Source: Pararhizobium polonicum (lineage in GTDB: Bacteria > Pseudomonadota > Alphaproteobacteria > Rhizobiales > Rhizobiaceae). Taken from it: DNA of 64,000 bases. The stretch covers positions 62,001-126,000 of the forward strand of contig NZ_LGLV01000006.1 in assembly GCF_001687365.1 (NCBI RefSeq), given 5' to 3'. Position numbers and translations under genes: made by a program. The notes below the pieces were generated by a model. The model was given only the letters and a program-made list of their open reading frames with translations, ran no database searches and was not told the DNA's origin. The first letter of the stretch is position 1. Every line of letters begins with the position of its first letter. Positions 43,907-53,015 of this stretch are shown here, in pieces.

Positions 43907-44212
43907 GTGATGTCCGGTTCGAACTGCGATCCCGCCCCTTCGCCTTCGAGTGTTCTCGAAATCAAGTCCCGGATAGCCGCGAGGCAGTTGGTTTTGCCTG
44001 AAGGCGTCGTCAAGATCGCCAGACTGGCGTTCGAACGCCCGGAACTCTTCGCGTTCGAGAGCGCGGCGATGATTGCACAGATCTGTGGTGTTTCCGAACA
44101 CAGCGTCATCCGTTTTTCGCGCAGTCTCGGGCACGCACGGTTCAAGGACACGAAGAGGCTTTTTCAGGACGAAATCATTCGGCGTTCTCAAACGCGATTG
44201 ACGCCAGGTTAG
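43907..44212 (+). pseudogene. RpiR-family regulator, truncated to the helix-turn-helix domain
   Basis: Encodes about 101 residues. The region 15-85 is an RpiR N-terminal HTH: LEIKSRIAARQLVLPEGVVK, FESAAMIAQICGVSEHSVIR and FSRSLGHARFKDTKRLFQ. The family needs a C-terminal SIS sugar-binding domain of about 150 residues, which is absent; the frame stops at 44212 and the following 790 bases contain no SIS coding sequence. It may be a decayed gene or a small HTH-only protein. Confidence 0.65.
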
Positions 44213-45003
44213 TGTCGCAGGGCATTGGTTGCGATGAGCTGGAGGTGCCACAGCGAAGCTTTCGCGCGGTCGTCCATGTCTGGCCGATACAATGGTGGCG
44301 GTTCTTGGATCAATGCCGGATCCTCCAATCCTGATAACACCGCAGGGCCCTTAGCGGGTCGGGCGATATCCGATCCGGGTCAGGTTTTCCCATGGCGATT
44401 GTAGCGGGTACCGTGACCGCGGGGATCGGTCTAGCCGGGTTTGGCCTGTGAGCCGGCATTGAGCATCGAGCGCCGGGGTTGAAGCAACTTCAGAGGTGCG
44501 GGATGCTTCCTCGCGGGCCTCGGTCGCGACCTCCCGAAACTGCCGAGCTTCTCAGTGATATCCACCGCAAACGCGAAGATGCTGTCTTTACGCGAACGAT
44601 GGGCGGAAAGCCGCCCACGCGGCGATGCCCTGGCCGATGAGCTCGTCTAGCAGCTTCACGCATGTCCCCTGACCACCGAAGATAGCATGACGGTGCGCTT
44701 GCGGCGGAACGGCCCCTGCAATGCCCAGGCTTGCCCAGATCGAGACCGTAACGGCGCGCTGATGCCGCCATCCTGCCCGTGCTGGCGACCGGAACGTCCA
44801 TGGTCTTTTGGAGGCCTTCCCAGCCATGGCTGCCGGATTCCGGCCGCCGGTTTCTGCATGTTCGCGATCGGTCAGATGAGGGGGGAGATACATCTCTCGA
44901 CGCGATTGCATGACGAATTGGTGCGTTGCACAACATTTATAACTTTACAATTATAAATTATTTTGTGAAGTAATGTGCATAACGACCGAAGTGAGCCAAA
45001 GCC
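44213..45003. other. Long stretch without recognisable gene
   Basis: Short open frames occur on both strands, but none looks like a known family. The last 70 bases become sharply AT-rich and hold an inverted repeat ahead of the next operon. The bulk may be a decayed gene or insertion scar downstream of the truncated RpiR gene. Confidence 0.5.
44935..44958. promoter_or_regulatory. AT-rich inverted repeat, candidate operator of the 45004 operon
   Basis: ATTTATAA (44935-44942) and TTATAAAT (44951-44958) are perfect 8-base arms around CTTTACAA. It lies 46 bases upstream of the operon's first start codon in an AT-rich island. The RpiR regulator encoded within that operon (49726) is a plausible ligand. 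Confidence 0.5.
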
Positions 45004-45984
45004 GTGACCCACCTGAAATTCGCCACCCGCCTCAATTCTTTCGCCTCCAAGCCAAAGGCCGAATGGCCGGATTTTTCCGGCAAGCCGACGATGCTGCAAA
45101 TGGCGACGCGTGCTGCCAAGGTCGATGGCCTGACCGATCTCGATCTCAACTATCCCGACCATGTCGCCGACGATCCGGCTGTTTTGGCTCGGCAGATCGG
45201 CGATCTCGGTCTGTCGATCAATGGTTTTGCCATGCGCTATTATACCAATCCGGCCTTCAAGATTGGTGCCTTCACCAATCCCGATCCGGCGGTTCGCCGT
45301 GAGGCTATCGACTTGACGAAGAAGGGCATCGATGCGACGCGCGCCGCCGGCAGCAACCTGATGACGCTCTGGCTCGGCCAGGACGGTTTCGATTATGCCT
45401 TTCAGGCCGACTATGATACGCTGTGGCAACACGAGATAGACGGAATTCGTGAAGTTTGCGCCCATGATCCGGACTGCCAGATCAGTATCGAATACAAGCC
45501 GAACGAGCCGCGCTCCTACAGCCTGATGCCCGATGCAGCCACAACGCTTTTGGCCATCAAGGATGTGGACATGCCCAATCTCGGCGTCACGCTGGATTTC
45601 GCCCACGTGCTCTACGCCGACGAGCAGCCGGCCTTCGCGGCGGCGCTGATTGCCCGCTACAGCCGCGTTCTCGGCGTCCACCTCAATGATGGATATGCCA
45701 AGCGCGACGATGGCCTGATGGTCGGCGCCGTGCATACCCAGCAGACGATCGAGCTTCTGCGCCAGATCCGCAAGGACGGCTACGGTGGCGCGATTTATTT
45801 CGACACGTTCCCCGACATGACCGGTCTTGATCCGGTGCACGAATGCGAGGTGAATATCCAGACCGTGAAGCGGATGCTTGATGTTGTGGACCGTCTCGAG
45901 CAGGACAATCGCCTTTCCGGCGCGATTGACCGACAGGATGCCGTTTCCGCGCAGGCCGTCATCCAGGAGCTGATGCTCGGCTGA
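45004..45984 (+). CDS. Xylose-isomerase-like TIM-barrel sugar isomerase/epimerase
   Basis: A 326-residue TIM-barrel protein. Seen: LDLNYPDHVADDPAVL, ISIEYKPNEPRSYSL (metal glutamate), LGVTLDFAHVLYADEQP (metal aspartate and histidine) and VLGVHLNDGYAKRDDGLM. Start is GTG at 45004; no ATG exists near the conserved N-terminus. It heads an operon with an RbsBAC-type transporter, RpiR regulator and PfkB kinase, and likely interconverts the imported ketose or aldose before phosphorylation. Confidence 0.83.
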   Translation: MTHLKFATRLNSFASKPKAEWPDFSGKPTMLQMATRAAKVDGLTDLDLNYPDHVADDPAVLARQIGDLGLSINGFAMRYYTNPAFKIGAFTNPDPAVRREAIDLTKKGIDATRAAGSNLMTLWLGQDGFDYAFQADYDTLWQHEIDGIREVCAHDPDCQISIEYKPNEPRSYSLMPDAATTLLAIKDVDMPNLGVTLDFAHVLYADEQPAFAAALIARYSRVLGVHLNDGYAKRDDGLMVGAVHTQQTIELLRQIRKDGYGGAIYFDTFPDMTGLDPVHECEVNIQTVKRMLDVVDRLEQDNRLSGAIDRQDAVSAQAVIQELMLG

Positions 45985-46074
45985 ACTGCCCGAACGTTGA
46001 AATTCTGAAATCTGAAGACCCTTGAACCGAGGTCCGCCGAAGGCGGGCCTGTTGAAACCATCCGGGAGGAACCG

Positions 46075-47139
46075 ATGAAGACCTTTTTGAAAACGACCCT
46101 TGCTGCCGGCGTCGCCGCCAGCTTCCTGTTTGGCGCAGCCTTCGCGCAGGAACTCAGCCCCCTCAATTCCGACACCGAAAAGGACCGCATGGACTGGTCG
46201 GAACTGGAAGCCAAGCTCGGCGCTTTCCCCAAGCTGCCCGAGGGAACGAAGGCCGGCGCCGTCTCCAAGACGCTGACCAACGAATACTGGCGGTCGCTGG
46301 GCGAAGGCTATGAATCCTTCGGCAAGAAGATCGGCGTTCCCGTCGCCTACCAGGCCGCCCAGAGCGAGGGCGACCAGCTTGGCCAGCTGACGATCGCCGA
46401 AGGTATGATCACGCAAGGGTACAACGTCCTGCTCGTCTCGCCGCAGACGGACGCTAATCTTCAGCCGGTGATCGAGCAGGCCAAGGCCGCCAATATTCCG
46501 GTCGTCAATGTCAACGATGCTGTGATTCCGCAGGCCGAGCATTATGTCGGCAATGTTCAACGTGACAATGGCGTCCGCGTTGCCAAATGGTTCATCGAGA
46601 ACCGTCCTGAAGGCGGTAAGGTGGCGATCGTTGAAGGCCAGGCAGGCGTCTATGCCGCGGTGCAGCGCACGGACGGTTTCAAATCGACCATCAGCGAAGG
46701 CGGCAAGTTCGAAGTCGTTGCCAGCGTTCCCGGCAACTGGGATCGCCAGACGTCCTACGATGCGGCCACCAACATCCTTAACCAGCATCCGGACCTCGTC
46801 GGTTTCTACGCCAACAATGACGGCATGGCGCTCGGCATCGTCGAAGCGGTCAAGGCTGCCGGTCTTGCCGGCAAGGTTGCCGTATTCGGTACGGACGGCA
46901 TTTCCGACGCCTATACATCGATCAAGGCCGGCGAGCTGACCGGCACGGTCGACAGCTTCCCGGTTCTGACCGGTGAAGTGGCGCTGGAAACAGCCCTTCG
47001 GCTCGTTGCCGGCCAGAAGCTGCCGCGTGTGGTCGCCACCCCGCAGGCTCTGATTACCGCCGACAATCTCGGCCGCTATCAGGGCGAGGGCGTCGATGTC
47101 CGCGCAGTGCTGATGGAAGACGCCAAAGCTGCCAAGTAA
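46075..47139 (+). CDS. Sugar ABC transporter substrate-binding protein
   Basis: Periplasmic binding protein of 354 residues with signal TLAAGVAASFLFGAAFA. It has an unusual acidic stretch after the signal (SPLNSDTEKDRMDWSELEAK) before the RbsB-like fold starts at about residue 60. Landmarks: GYNVLLVSPQTDANLQPVIE, VAIVEGQAGVYAAVQRTDGF and VGFYANNDGMALGIVEAVK. GGGAGGAACCG lies before the ATG. It feeds the ATPase/permease pair that follows. Confidence 0.92.
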   Translation: MKTFLKTTLAAGVAASFLFGAAFAQELSPLNSDTEKDRMDWSELEAKLGAFPKLPEGTKAGAVSKTLTNEYWRSLGEGYESFGKKIGVPVAYQAAQSEGDQLGQLTIAEGMITQGYNVLLVSPQTDANLQPVIEQAKAANIPVVNVNDAVIPQAEHYVGNVQRDNGVRVAKWFIENRPEGGKVAIVEGQAGVYAAVQRTDGFKSTISEGGKFEVVASVPGNWDRQTSYDAATNILNQHPDLVGFYANNDGMALGIVEAVKAAGLAGKVAVFGTDGISDAYTSIKAGELTGTVDSFPVLTGEVALETALRLVAGQKLPRVVATPQALITADNLGRYQGEGVDVRAVLMEDAKAAK

Positions 47140-47151
47140 CGAACGCCAAAG

Positions 47152-47179
47152 GGGGTGCCGGTCGTAATGCCGGCATCCC
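47152..47179 (+). other. Stem-loop between binding-protein and ATPase genes
   Basis: TGCCGG (47156-47161) pairs with CCGGCA (47170-47175) and flanking GGG/CCC extends the stem around a bulged T. No T-run follows. It is the third intra-operon hairpin found just after a binding-protein gene in this window. Confidence 0.5.
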
Positions 47180-47204
47180 TGCAAGCTCTTCAAGAGGTGG
47201 AACG

Positions 47205-48722
47205 ATGGTGCCGCGACTGAGATTCGAGACGATTTCCAAGAGCTTTCCGGGCGTGAACGCACTGACCGATGTGTCGTTTAGCGTCGCGCCCGGCGAGATC
47301 CATGGACTTCTCGGCGAAAACGGTGCCGGAAAATCCACGCTGCTGCGGATCCTCTCCGGCGTGTTTCGCCCGACGTCGGGTTCCGTTTTCGTGGATGGCG
47401 AGGCCGTGGCCTTCAAAAAGCCCATGGATGCCCGCGAGGCCGGTATCGCCATGATCCATCAGGAATTGCAGCAGGTGCCGCATTTGAGCGTCGCCCAGAA
47501 CATGTTTCTCGGTCATTCGCTGACCCGTATGGGTGGTCTCTTCGTCTCCCGTCGCGAGCAGGAGAGACGCGCGGCGCAAGCGCTTTCGATGATCGACAAG
47601 ACGATCGATCCCTCCGCTCCGATATCCTCTCTGAAGGTGGCGCAACGCCAGATCGTCGAGATCGGCCGCGCGCTGCTCGACAAGGCGAAAGTCATCGCCA
47701 TGGACGAGCCGACGTCGAGCCTGACGCCGAGCGAGTTCGATCGTCTGGCGGAGGTGATATCCAGCCTGTCGGCAAGCGGCGTCTCGATCATCTACGTGTC
47801 GCACAAGATGGACGAAGTGTTCCGTATCTGCCAGCGCGCCAGCGTCATGCGCGACGGCAAACTCGTCGGCATGGTCGATCTCAAGGCGGCGTCGGAAAAG
47901 GACGTGATCGCGATGATGGTAGGCCGCGAACTCATGCAGGAGGAACACAATTCCTTCGTCACCGATACGGTCAAGCTCGAAGCCAGAGGCCTTTCGTCGG
48001 CGACGAAGATCCGCGATGTCTCGTTTACGCTGCACAAGGGCGAAGTCCTCGGTATTGCCGGGCTCGTCGGATCCGGCCGGACGGAATTGCTGCGCCTTCT
48101 GGCAGGAGCTGACAGACTGACGGCCGGCACAATCGTCATAGACGGCAAAACCGTGAGCTTGCGCAATCCCCGTGATGCCATTTCCGCCGGCATCGGCCTC
48201 GTTCCGGAAGAGCGCAAGCGGGAGGGGATCATTCCTGTCCGCTCGGTCACCATCAACATGGCACTCGCCTCGCTCGAAAGCTTCTCCAAAGGCGGCATCC
48301 TTCAGGGTGGCAAGTTGCGCAACACGGCTCAGGACCTGCTGCGCCGGGTCAATCTCAGGCCTTTCCAGTTGGACAGACCGATCCGGCTTTTCAGCGGCGG
48401 CAATCAACAGAAAGCGATTATCGCCCGCTGGCTGGCAAGCAAATCGCAGATTCTCCTGTTCGACGAGCCGACCCGCGGCATCGATGTCGGCGCCAAGGCG
48501 GAAATCTACCACCTGATCGAGGCGCTGGCCGCCGATGGGCATTCCATCGTGGTGGTCTCTTCCGAACTGCCGGAAGTCATCCGGCTTTCCGATCGGGTCC
48601 TTGTCATGCGGGACGGGCAGATTGCCGCAGAAATCGCACGCGCCGACCTTACCGAAAGCGCCATCGTGGCGCATGCCATTCCCGGTGCAAATACCGGCCG
48701 CACGCCAGCCCCGGCCGCCTAG
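47205..48722 (+). CDS. RbsA-like sugar ABC transporter ATP-binding protein (two ATPase domains)
   Basis: A 505-residue tandem ATPase. Domain 1: Walker [25 protein letters not shown], Walker B VIAMDEPTSSLTPSEFD. The usual LSGGQ signature of domain 1 reads SSLKVAQRQ, a known variation in this family. Domain 2: [47 protein letters not shown]. It lies 65 bases after the binding-protein gene. Confidence 0.93.
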   Translation: MVPRLRFETISKSFPGVNALTDVSFSVAPGEIHGLLGENGAGKSTLLRILSGVFRPTSGSVFVDGEAVAFKKPMDAREAGIAMIHQELQQVPHLSVAQNMFLGHSLTRMGGLFVSRREQERRAAQALSMIDKTIDPSAPISSLKVAQRQIVEIGRALLDKAKVIAMDEPTSSLTPSEFDRLAEVISSLSASGVSIIYVSHKMDEVFRICQRASVMRDGKLVGMVDLKAASEKDVIAMMVGRELMQEEHNSFVTDTVKLEARGLSSATKIRDVSFTLHKGEVLGIAGLVGSGRTELLRLLAGADRLTAGTIVIDGKTVSLRNPRDAISAGIGLVPEERKREGIIPVRSVTINMALASLESFSKGGILQGGKLRNTAQDLLRRVNLRPFQLDRPIRLFSGGNQQKAIIARWLASKSQILLFDEPTRGIDVGAKAEIYHLIEALAADGHSIVVVSSELPEVIRLSDRVLVMRDGQIAAEIARADLTESAIVAHAIPGANTGRTPAPAA

Positions 48723-48748
48723 GCGTGGACGACATAAAGGAACACGTT

Positions 48749-49729
48749 ATGAGCAACTCACCGGCTGCCGCCGACACGAAACTTTCGCCCGCATTCGGCC
48801 GCATCTCGTTTTCTTTGAGAGACGCTGGCACGCTGATCGGCCTCGTCATCATCATGGCGGTATTTGCAACATTGGTCCCAAGCTTCCTGTCGGAACGCAA
48901 TCTCGTCAATATCCTGCAGCAATCCAGTATCAACGCCTGTTTGGCGCTTGGCATGACATTGGTGATCATATCGGGCGGTATCGATCTGTCTGTTGGGCCG
49001 ACCGCTGCGATATCGGCGGTCATCACGGCGACCCTGCTTCTTTCCGGAACTCCGGTTCCGCTCGCGATCCTGGCGGGCCTCGGGATTGGCATGGCTTGCG
49101 GTTTCATAAACGGAGTCCTGGTCGCCTATGTCGGTCTGCAGCCCTTCATCGTGACACTCGGAACGTTGAGCACGTACCGCGCGCTCGCGTTGATCTATAC
49201 CGGCGGCAATCCTGTTCTCGGTATTCCGGCGGGTTTTCGATCGCTCTTCAATGGAAACCTGTTGGGTATCCCGACACCTGTTCTGATCGTGGCGGTCGTC
49301 GCACTGGCTGCCTGGGTCTTGCTCAAGAAAACCCCGATCGGCGAGTATCTCCTGGCCGTCGGCGGTAACGAGGAAGCGGCCTATGTCGCCGGCGTCCCGA
49401 TCGCCCGGACCAAGATCACGGCTTACGTGATCTCCGGCGGACTTGCAGCGCTTGCTTCCCTCATCCTGATCGGGCGCCTGGGCGCCGCCGAACCGATCCT
49501 CGGCAATCTCTGGGAGCTTGATGCGATTGCTGCCGCGGCCATCGGTGGGGCCTCGCTGATGGGCGGCAAGGGCAGCATTCTGGGAACGATCCTCGGCGCC
49601 ATCATTCTCGGCACGATGCGCAACGGTCTGACGTTGATGAACGTCCAGGCCTTCTATCAACTGCTGGCAACCGGTCTTATAATCCTCGTCGCGATGATGA
49701 TCGATCGCGCCACGAGGGGACGAGAATGA
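48749..49729 (+). CDS. RbsC-like sugar ABC transporter permease
   Basis: A 326-residue multi-span permease. Core: NACLALGMTLVIISGGIDLS then VGPTAAISAVITA; late region LWELDAIAAAAIGGASLMGG. ATG at 48749 (MSNSPAAADT) with AAGGAA upstream is preferred to a GTG 24 bases earlier. Its stop overlaps the RpiR start (ATGA), so transport and regulation are translationally coupled. Confidence 0.92.
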   Translation: MSNSPAAADTKLSPAFGRISFSLRDAGTLIGLVIIMAVFATLVPSFLSERNLVNILQQSSINACLALGMTLVIISGGIDLSVGPTAAISAVITATLLLSGTPVPLAILAGLGIGMACGFINGVLVAYVGLQPFIVTLGTLSTYRALALIYTGGNPVLGIPAGFRSLFNGNLLGIPTPVLIVAVVALAAWVLLKKTPIGEYLLAVGGNEEAAYVAGVPIARTKITAYVISGGLAALASLILIGRLGAAEPILGNLWELDAIAAAAIGGASLMGGKGSILGTILGAIILGTMRNGLTLMNVQAFYQLLATGLIILVAMMIDRATRGRE

Positions 49730-50601
49730 ATACCGAAAACTTCGACACGAAGGCTGTCGGCCCTCGCATCCGCATGATGATGCCCTTGCTGACGCCGCTT
49801 GAAGCAAAGGTGGTCGATACGGTCTTTGCGTTGCGCGACTTCAGCGACGACACGTCGCTGAAACAGATTGCCGACGATGCCGGTGTTTCGGAAGCCATGG
49901 TGGTGAAGATCACCAAGAAACTCGGGTTTGCCGGATATCGGGATTTCCGTGCGGCGGTCAGCCAGTATAACCGCCAACCCACGGCCGAAATGCATCAGGA
50001 ACTCTCGGTCGACGACACGTCGCAGGAGATCGTGCAAAAGGTCTTTCGCACCTCGATCAATGCCCTGGAAGAAACATTGTCGATCCTCGACATGGAGGCG
50101 TTCGACAGGGCGGCAGATCTGATCCATCGTGCCAAACAGCGCGATTTCTATGGTGTGGGCGGCTCCGCGCAGATTGCACGGGATGTGTCGCACAAATTTC
50201 TGCGGATCGGCGTGCGCGCCAGCGTCTTCGATGACTTGCACATGATGCTGATGTCGGCGTCGCTGTTGGTCGACGGAGACATTGCGATCGGCTTTTCCCA
50301 TTCGGGCAATACCACCGCCGTCATCGAGGCGATCCAACTCGCCCGGCGAAACGGCGCTCGCACAATCGCCATCACCAACTACAATTCGTCCGCGTTGGCG
50401 CAAGCGGCCGACGTGGTGCTTTGTTCCACCGCGCAGGGCTCTCCTCTGATGGGGGAGAACGCCGCCGCGCGCATCGCGCAACTCAACATCCTGGACGCCG
50501 TGTTCGTTGCCGTTGCCCAGCGCGACTATAAAGCGGCAGAGCGCAATCTCGAGCGGACCATGTCTGCCGTGACGTCAAAAAGAAAAGACCGACTTCCATG
50601 A
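49726..50601 (+). CDS. RpiR/MurR-family transcriptional regulator
   Basis: A 291-residue regulator. The N-terminal HTH spans about 25-80 (SLKQIADDAGVSEAMVVKIT then KKLGFAGYRDFRAAV). The C-terminal SIS domain (about 130-270) has FYGVGGSAQIARDVSHKFLR and IAIGFSHSGNTTAVIEAI. SIS domains bind phosphosugars, so the effector is probably the product of the adjoining kinase. It overlaps the permease gene upstream (ATGA) and the kinase gene downstream (ATGA). An AT-rich inverted repeat at 44935-44958 is a candidate binding site. Confidence 0.92.
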   Translation: MNTENFDTKAVGPRIRMMMPLLTPLEAKVVDTVFALRDFSDDTSLKQIADDAGVSEAMVVKITKKLGFAGYRDFRAAVSQYNRQPTAEMHQELSVDDTSQEIVQKVFRTSINALEETLSILDMEAFDRAADLIHRAKQRDFYGVGGSAQIARDVSHKFLRIGVRASVFDDLHMMLMSASLLVDGDIAIGFSHSGNTTAVIEAIQLARRNGARTIAITNYNSSALAQAADVVLCSTAQGSPLMGENAAARIAQLNILDAVFVAVAQRDYKAAERNLERTMSAVTSKRKDRLP

Positions 50602-51482
50602 CACCTGCACCTCTCGTTACCGTGTTTGGCAGCCTCCACTACGACATCGCCGTGATGGGACCGGCCCGGCCGCGCAAGGGTGAAACAGTGACTGGGACAT
50701 CCTGGCACCCGAAAAGCGGTGGCAAGGGGGGTAACCAGGCTGTATCCTCGGCACGTACGGGGATTGCGACGTCGATGATAGGGGCGGTCGCCGACGACGA
50801 TTTCGGAAGGTTTCTCCTTGCTAGCCTCAAGCGTCAGAATGTGGACGAACAATTCGTGCGCCGCGACGCCTTGCAACCCACGGGCATGAGTGTTGCGATC
50901 TTTGATGCCGAAGGCGATTATGGCGCAGTCATCGTTTCTGGGAGCAATTTGACGCTTGGTAGCGATGATGTTGCAGCGGCGCAGAACCTGCTGAGCAGAA
51001 CGACTGTTTTGGTTCTTCAAAGTGAAGTTCCCGATGCTGCCAACGTTGCCGCGGCGAGGGCCGTAAAACGAGCCGGCGGCCGTGTTCTCATAAACGCAGC
51101 GCCCGCTCGTTCGGTCTCAGACGACCTTCAAAAATATGTCGATATCATCGTCGTCAACGCGATCGAAGCCGAGATGCTGGCCGGTGTTTCAGTCGTTGAG
51201 ACGCTTGACGGAGCGCTCGAGGCGGCAAAACTGCTGGCGCGCGTCTATCCGGAGGTTGTTGTAACGGCCGGCGGAGCGGGTGTCGCCTACGCTGATCGTA
51301 ACGGGATCGAGATTCTCATTGAAGCAGTAAAAGTGAAAGTCGAAAGTACCCACGGTGCCGGTGACGAGTTTATCGGCGTTCTGGCTGCCGAGATCGCATA
51401 CGGAAGGCCTATGGAGGCAGCGCTTCGCACGGCGAATGCCGCAGCCGCGAGACTGGTCGGTACGCCAGAATCGGCGCGATAG
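50598..51482 (+). CDS. Ribokinase-like PfkB carbohydrate kinase
   Basis: A 294-residue kinase of the ribokinase family. Seen: TVFGSLHYDIAVMGPARPRK, SGGKGGNQAVSSARTG, VNAIEAEMLAGVSVVETLDG, VVVTAGGAGVAYAD and the catalytic base in THGAGDEFIGVLAAE. The usual D-T-T before GAGD is E-S-T-H here. ATG at 50598 overlaps the RpiR stop. It is the last gene of the operon and probably phosphorylates the sugar handled by the isomerase at 45004. Confidence 0.9.
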   Translation: MTPAPLVTVFGSLHYDIAVMGPARPRKGETVTGTSWHPKSGGKGGNQAVSSARTGIATSMIGAVADDDFGRFLLASLKRQNVDEQFVRRDALQPTGMSVAIFDAEGDYGAVIVSGSNLTLGSDDVAAAQNLLSRTTVLVLQSEVPDAANVAAARAVKRAGGRVLINAAPARSVSDDLQKYVDIIVVNAIEAEMLAGVSVVETLDGALEAAKLLARVYPEVVVTAGGAGVAYADRNGIEILIEAVKVKVESTHGAGDEFIGVLAAEIAYGRPMEAALRTANAAAARLVGTPESAR

Positions 51483-51886
51483 GATTTTCCACCGTTTGTG
51501 TTGGGGCAACGTCTATTTGAGTTCCTTCAACGTGGAAAACAATGGGGTTCTCCGTCCCATCGAACGAAGGCTGACCGCGCCCGCCCGCCCGCCGCCCGGC
51601 TGCCTCCATCACAGTCGACGAACTGTCGAAAAATCACGCTGTCGCCGGCGACCAGCCAGGGGATGGCTTGCCGTCTTCCCCCTAACGGTCCTGCAATGTG
51701 CCGAGTGGTGTAGGCCACGGGATGGAGAAAACGGCGATTTGCGCAAGAAACTCTTGCGGGGCTGTTCTCCCGGTTCATGTCGGACCCAGTCGCCAGCGAT
51801 TGTCTTCATGGAAGCGGCGGCGCCCATTATGGGTGCATGAATTGATCGAACCGGCGAATTCCCGGGGCAGAAGTTCGAATCCCTTC
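51483..51886. other. Intergenic stretch with no recognisable gene
   Basis: 404 bases between convergent kinase and LacI genes. Only short shadow frames are present. A tRNA T-arm-like GTTCGAATCCC near 51868 is noted but not supported as a tRNA or attachment site. No clear terminator hairpin was found. Confidence 0.4.
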
Positions 51887-52921
51887 TCAAGCCTCAAAAG
51901 GAGGAGCCGTCGATTTTCTCGGAATGAGCGTGGGTGCCGTAATCCGAATCCGCTCCTCTGTGGCGATGCTTTCTCCCGAGAGCAGTTCCAGGGCGGCCGA
52001 GGCGATCTGATCGAAGGGAACCCTGAGGGTCGTCAGCGGCGTCGGCAGATGGCTGACGACTGGAATATCGTTGTATCCGACGAGAGAAACGTCGCCCGGC
52101 ACCGACAGGCCGAGCTTGGCGAGACCCGACAGCGCGCCAATGGCCGTGTTGTCGTTCACGGCGAATATGGCCGTCGGCCGCCGCCCGAGTTGCATGAGCA
52201 TCAATGCGGCCTCCGATCCGGACTCGATGCCGAATGTCGAGGGAACGATATAGGTTGGATCGAGCTGAATGCCCGCTTCGCCCAGTGCCTGCTTGTAGCC
52301 TTCCACACGGCCACGCGAACTGGATGCATAGGCTGGGCCGGCAATGACGCCGATCCTTCGGTGCCCGAGATCGAGCAGGTGCCGCGTTGCCAGATAACCG
52401 CCGAGTTTATCGTCACCGACCGAGGACAGGCTGTGTCCATCTGTTCGCAGCGCCAGGACATAGGGCACTCCTCTTCGAACCAGTTCGTCCGGGAAGTCAT
52501 CGTCTTCGCGGGCCGTTGACAGAATGAGCCCATCGACCCCCCGTTTTAACAAGGATTCCGCTGCGAGCCGGTCAGCTTTTGGCTTGTCATCGGTCGTTGC
52601 GACAATCGCAAAGCGGCCCGATCGGCTGCATGCCTTTGCCAGCGATTCATACAGCATTGCCATTACCGTGTCTGTCAGCCTGGGCACAATGACGCCTACA
52701 GTCATGGTGTTGCCGCGACGCAGACTCGCAGCCGACAGGTCTCGGACATATCCGAGTTCTTCGGCAATCTTCCGCACACGCGTGGCTGTCTCGCTCTCGG
52801 AACGGGGCAACCTTTCGTCCAATATACGAGATACCGTGGATTTGGACACACCTGCGGCGGCGGCCACGGCGTGCAAATTCACACGGGGCTGTCGAACAGG
52901 ATCTTTTACCTCTGAATTCAT
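51887..52921 (-). CDS. LacI-family transcriptional regulator
   Basis: A 344-residue LacI/GalR regulator. HTH: NLHAVAAAAGVSKSTVSRIL at about 15-34; hinge GYVRDLSAASLRRG; effector domain with VGVIVPRLTDTVMAMLYESL, GHRRIGVIAGPAYASSS and PTAIFAVNDNTAIGAL. It diverges from the DHDPS-family gene. A perfect 16-bp palindrome at 53014-53029 lies on that gene's promoter, so it is the likely repressor. Confidence 0.93.
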   Translation of the reverse strand: MNSEVKDPVRQPRVNLHAVAAAAGVSKSTVSRILDERLPRSESETATRVRKIAEELGYVRDLSAASLRRGNTMTVGVIVPRLTDTVMAMLYESLAKACSRSGRFAIVATTDDKPKADRLAAESLLKRGVDGLILSTAREDDDFPDELVRRGVPYVLALRTDGHSLSSVGDDKLGGYLATRHLLDLGHRRIGVIAGPAYASSSRGRVEGYKQALGEAGIQLDPTYIVPSTFGIESGSEAALMLMQLGRRPTAIFAVNDNTAIGALSGLAKLGLSVPGDVSLVGYNDIPVVSHLPTPLTTLRVPFDQIASAALELLSGESIATEERIRITAPTLIPRKSTAPPFEA

Positions 52922-52986
52922 TGCAATTTTCCATCAAAATGACGGCGACTGGCCACCGCTTGCCTCAAGATGCCCTAAAAAAATCG

Positions 52987-53015
52987 TTGACACCAGACTT
53001 TTTGAGATCGATTAT
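52987..53015 (+). promoter_or_regulatory. Promoter of the DHDPS-MFS operon
   Basis: Perfect -35 TTGACA (52987-52992), 17-base spacer, -10 GATTAT (53010-53015). The -10 touches the LacI operator. Confidence 0.6.

Noticed and set aside
44490-44936. Minus-strand frames in the 44213-45003 gap
   Set aside because: Arginine-rich, no family motif, several frames compete equally and none has a convincing ribosome site.
44872-47262. 796-codon minus-strand open frame opposite the isomerase and binding-protein genes
   Set aside because: The plus-strand genes are clear family members with ribosome sites; this frame is a GC-skew shadow.
51860-51885. tRNA T-arm-like GTTCGAATCCC resembling an attachment site
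   Set aside because: No anticodon or acceptor arms are found around it, no integrase is nearby and no repeat of it was noticed elsewhere in the window.
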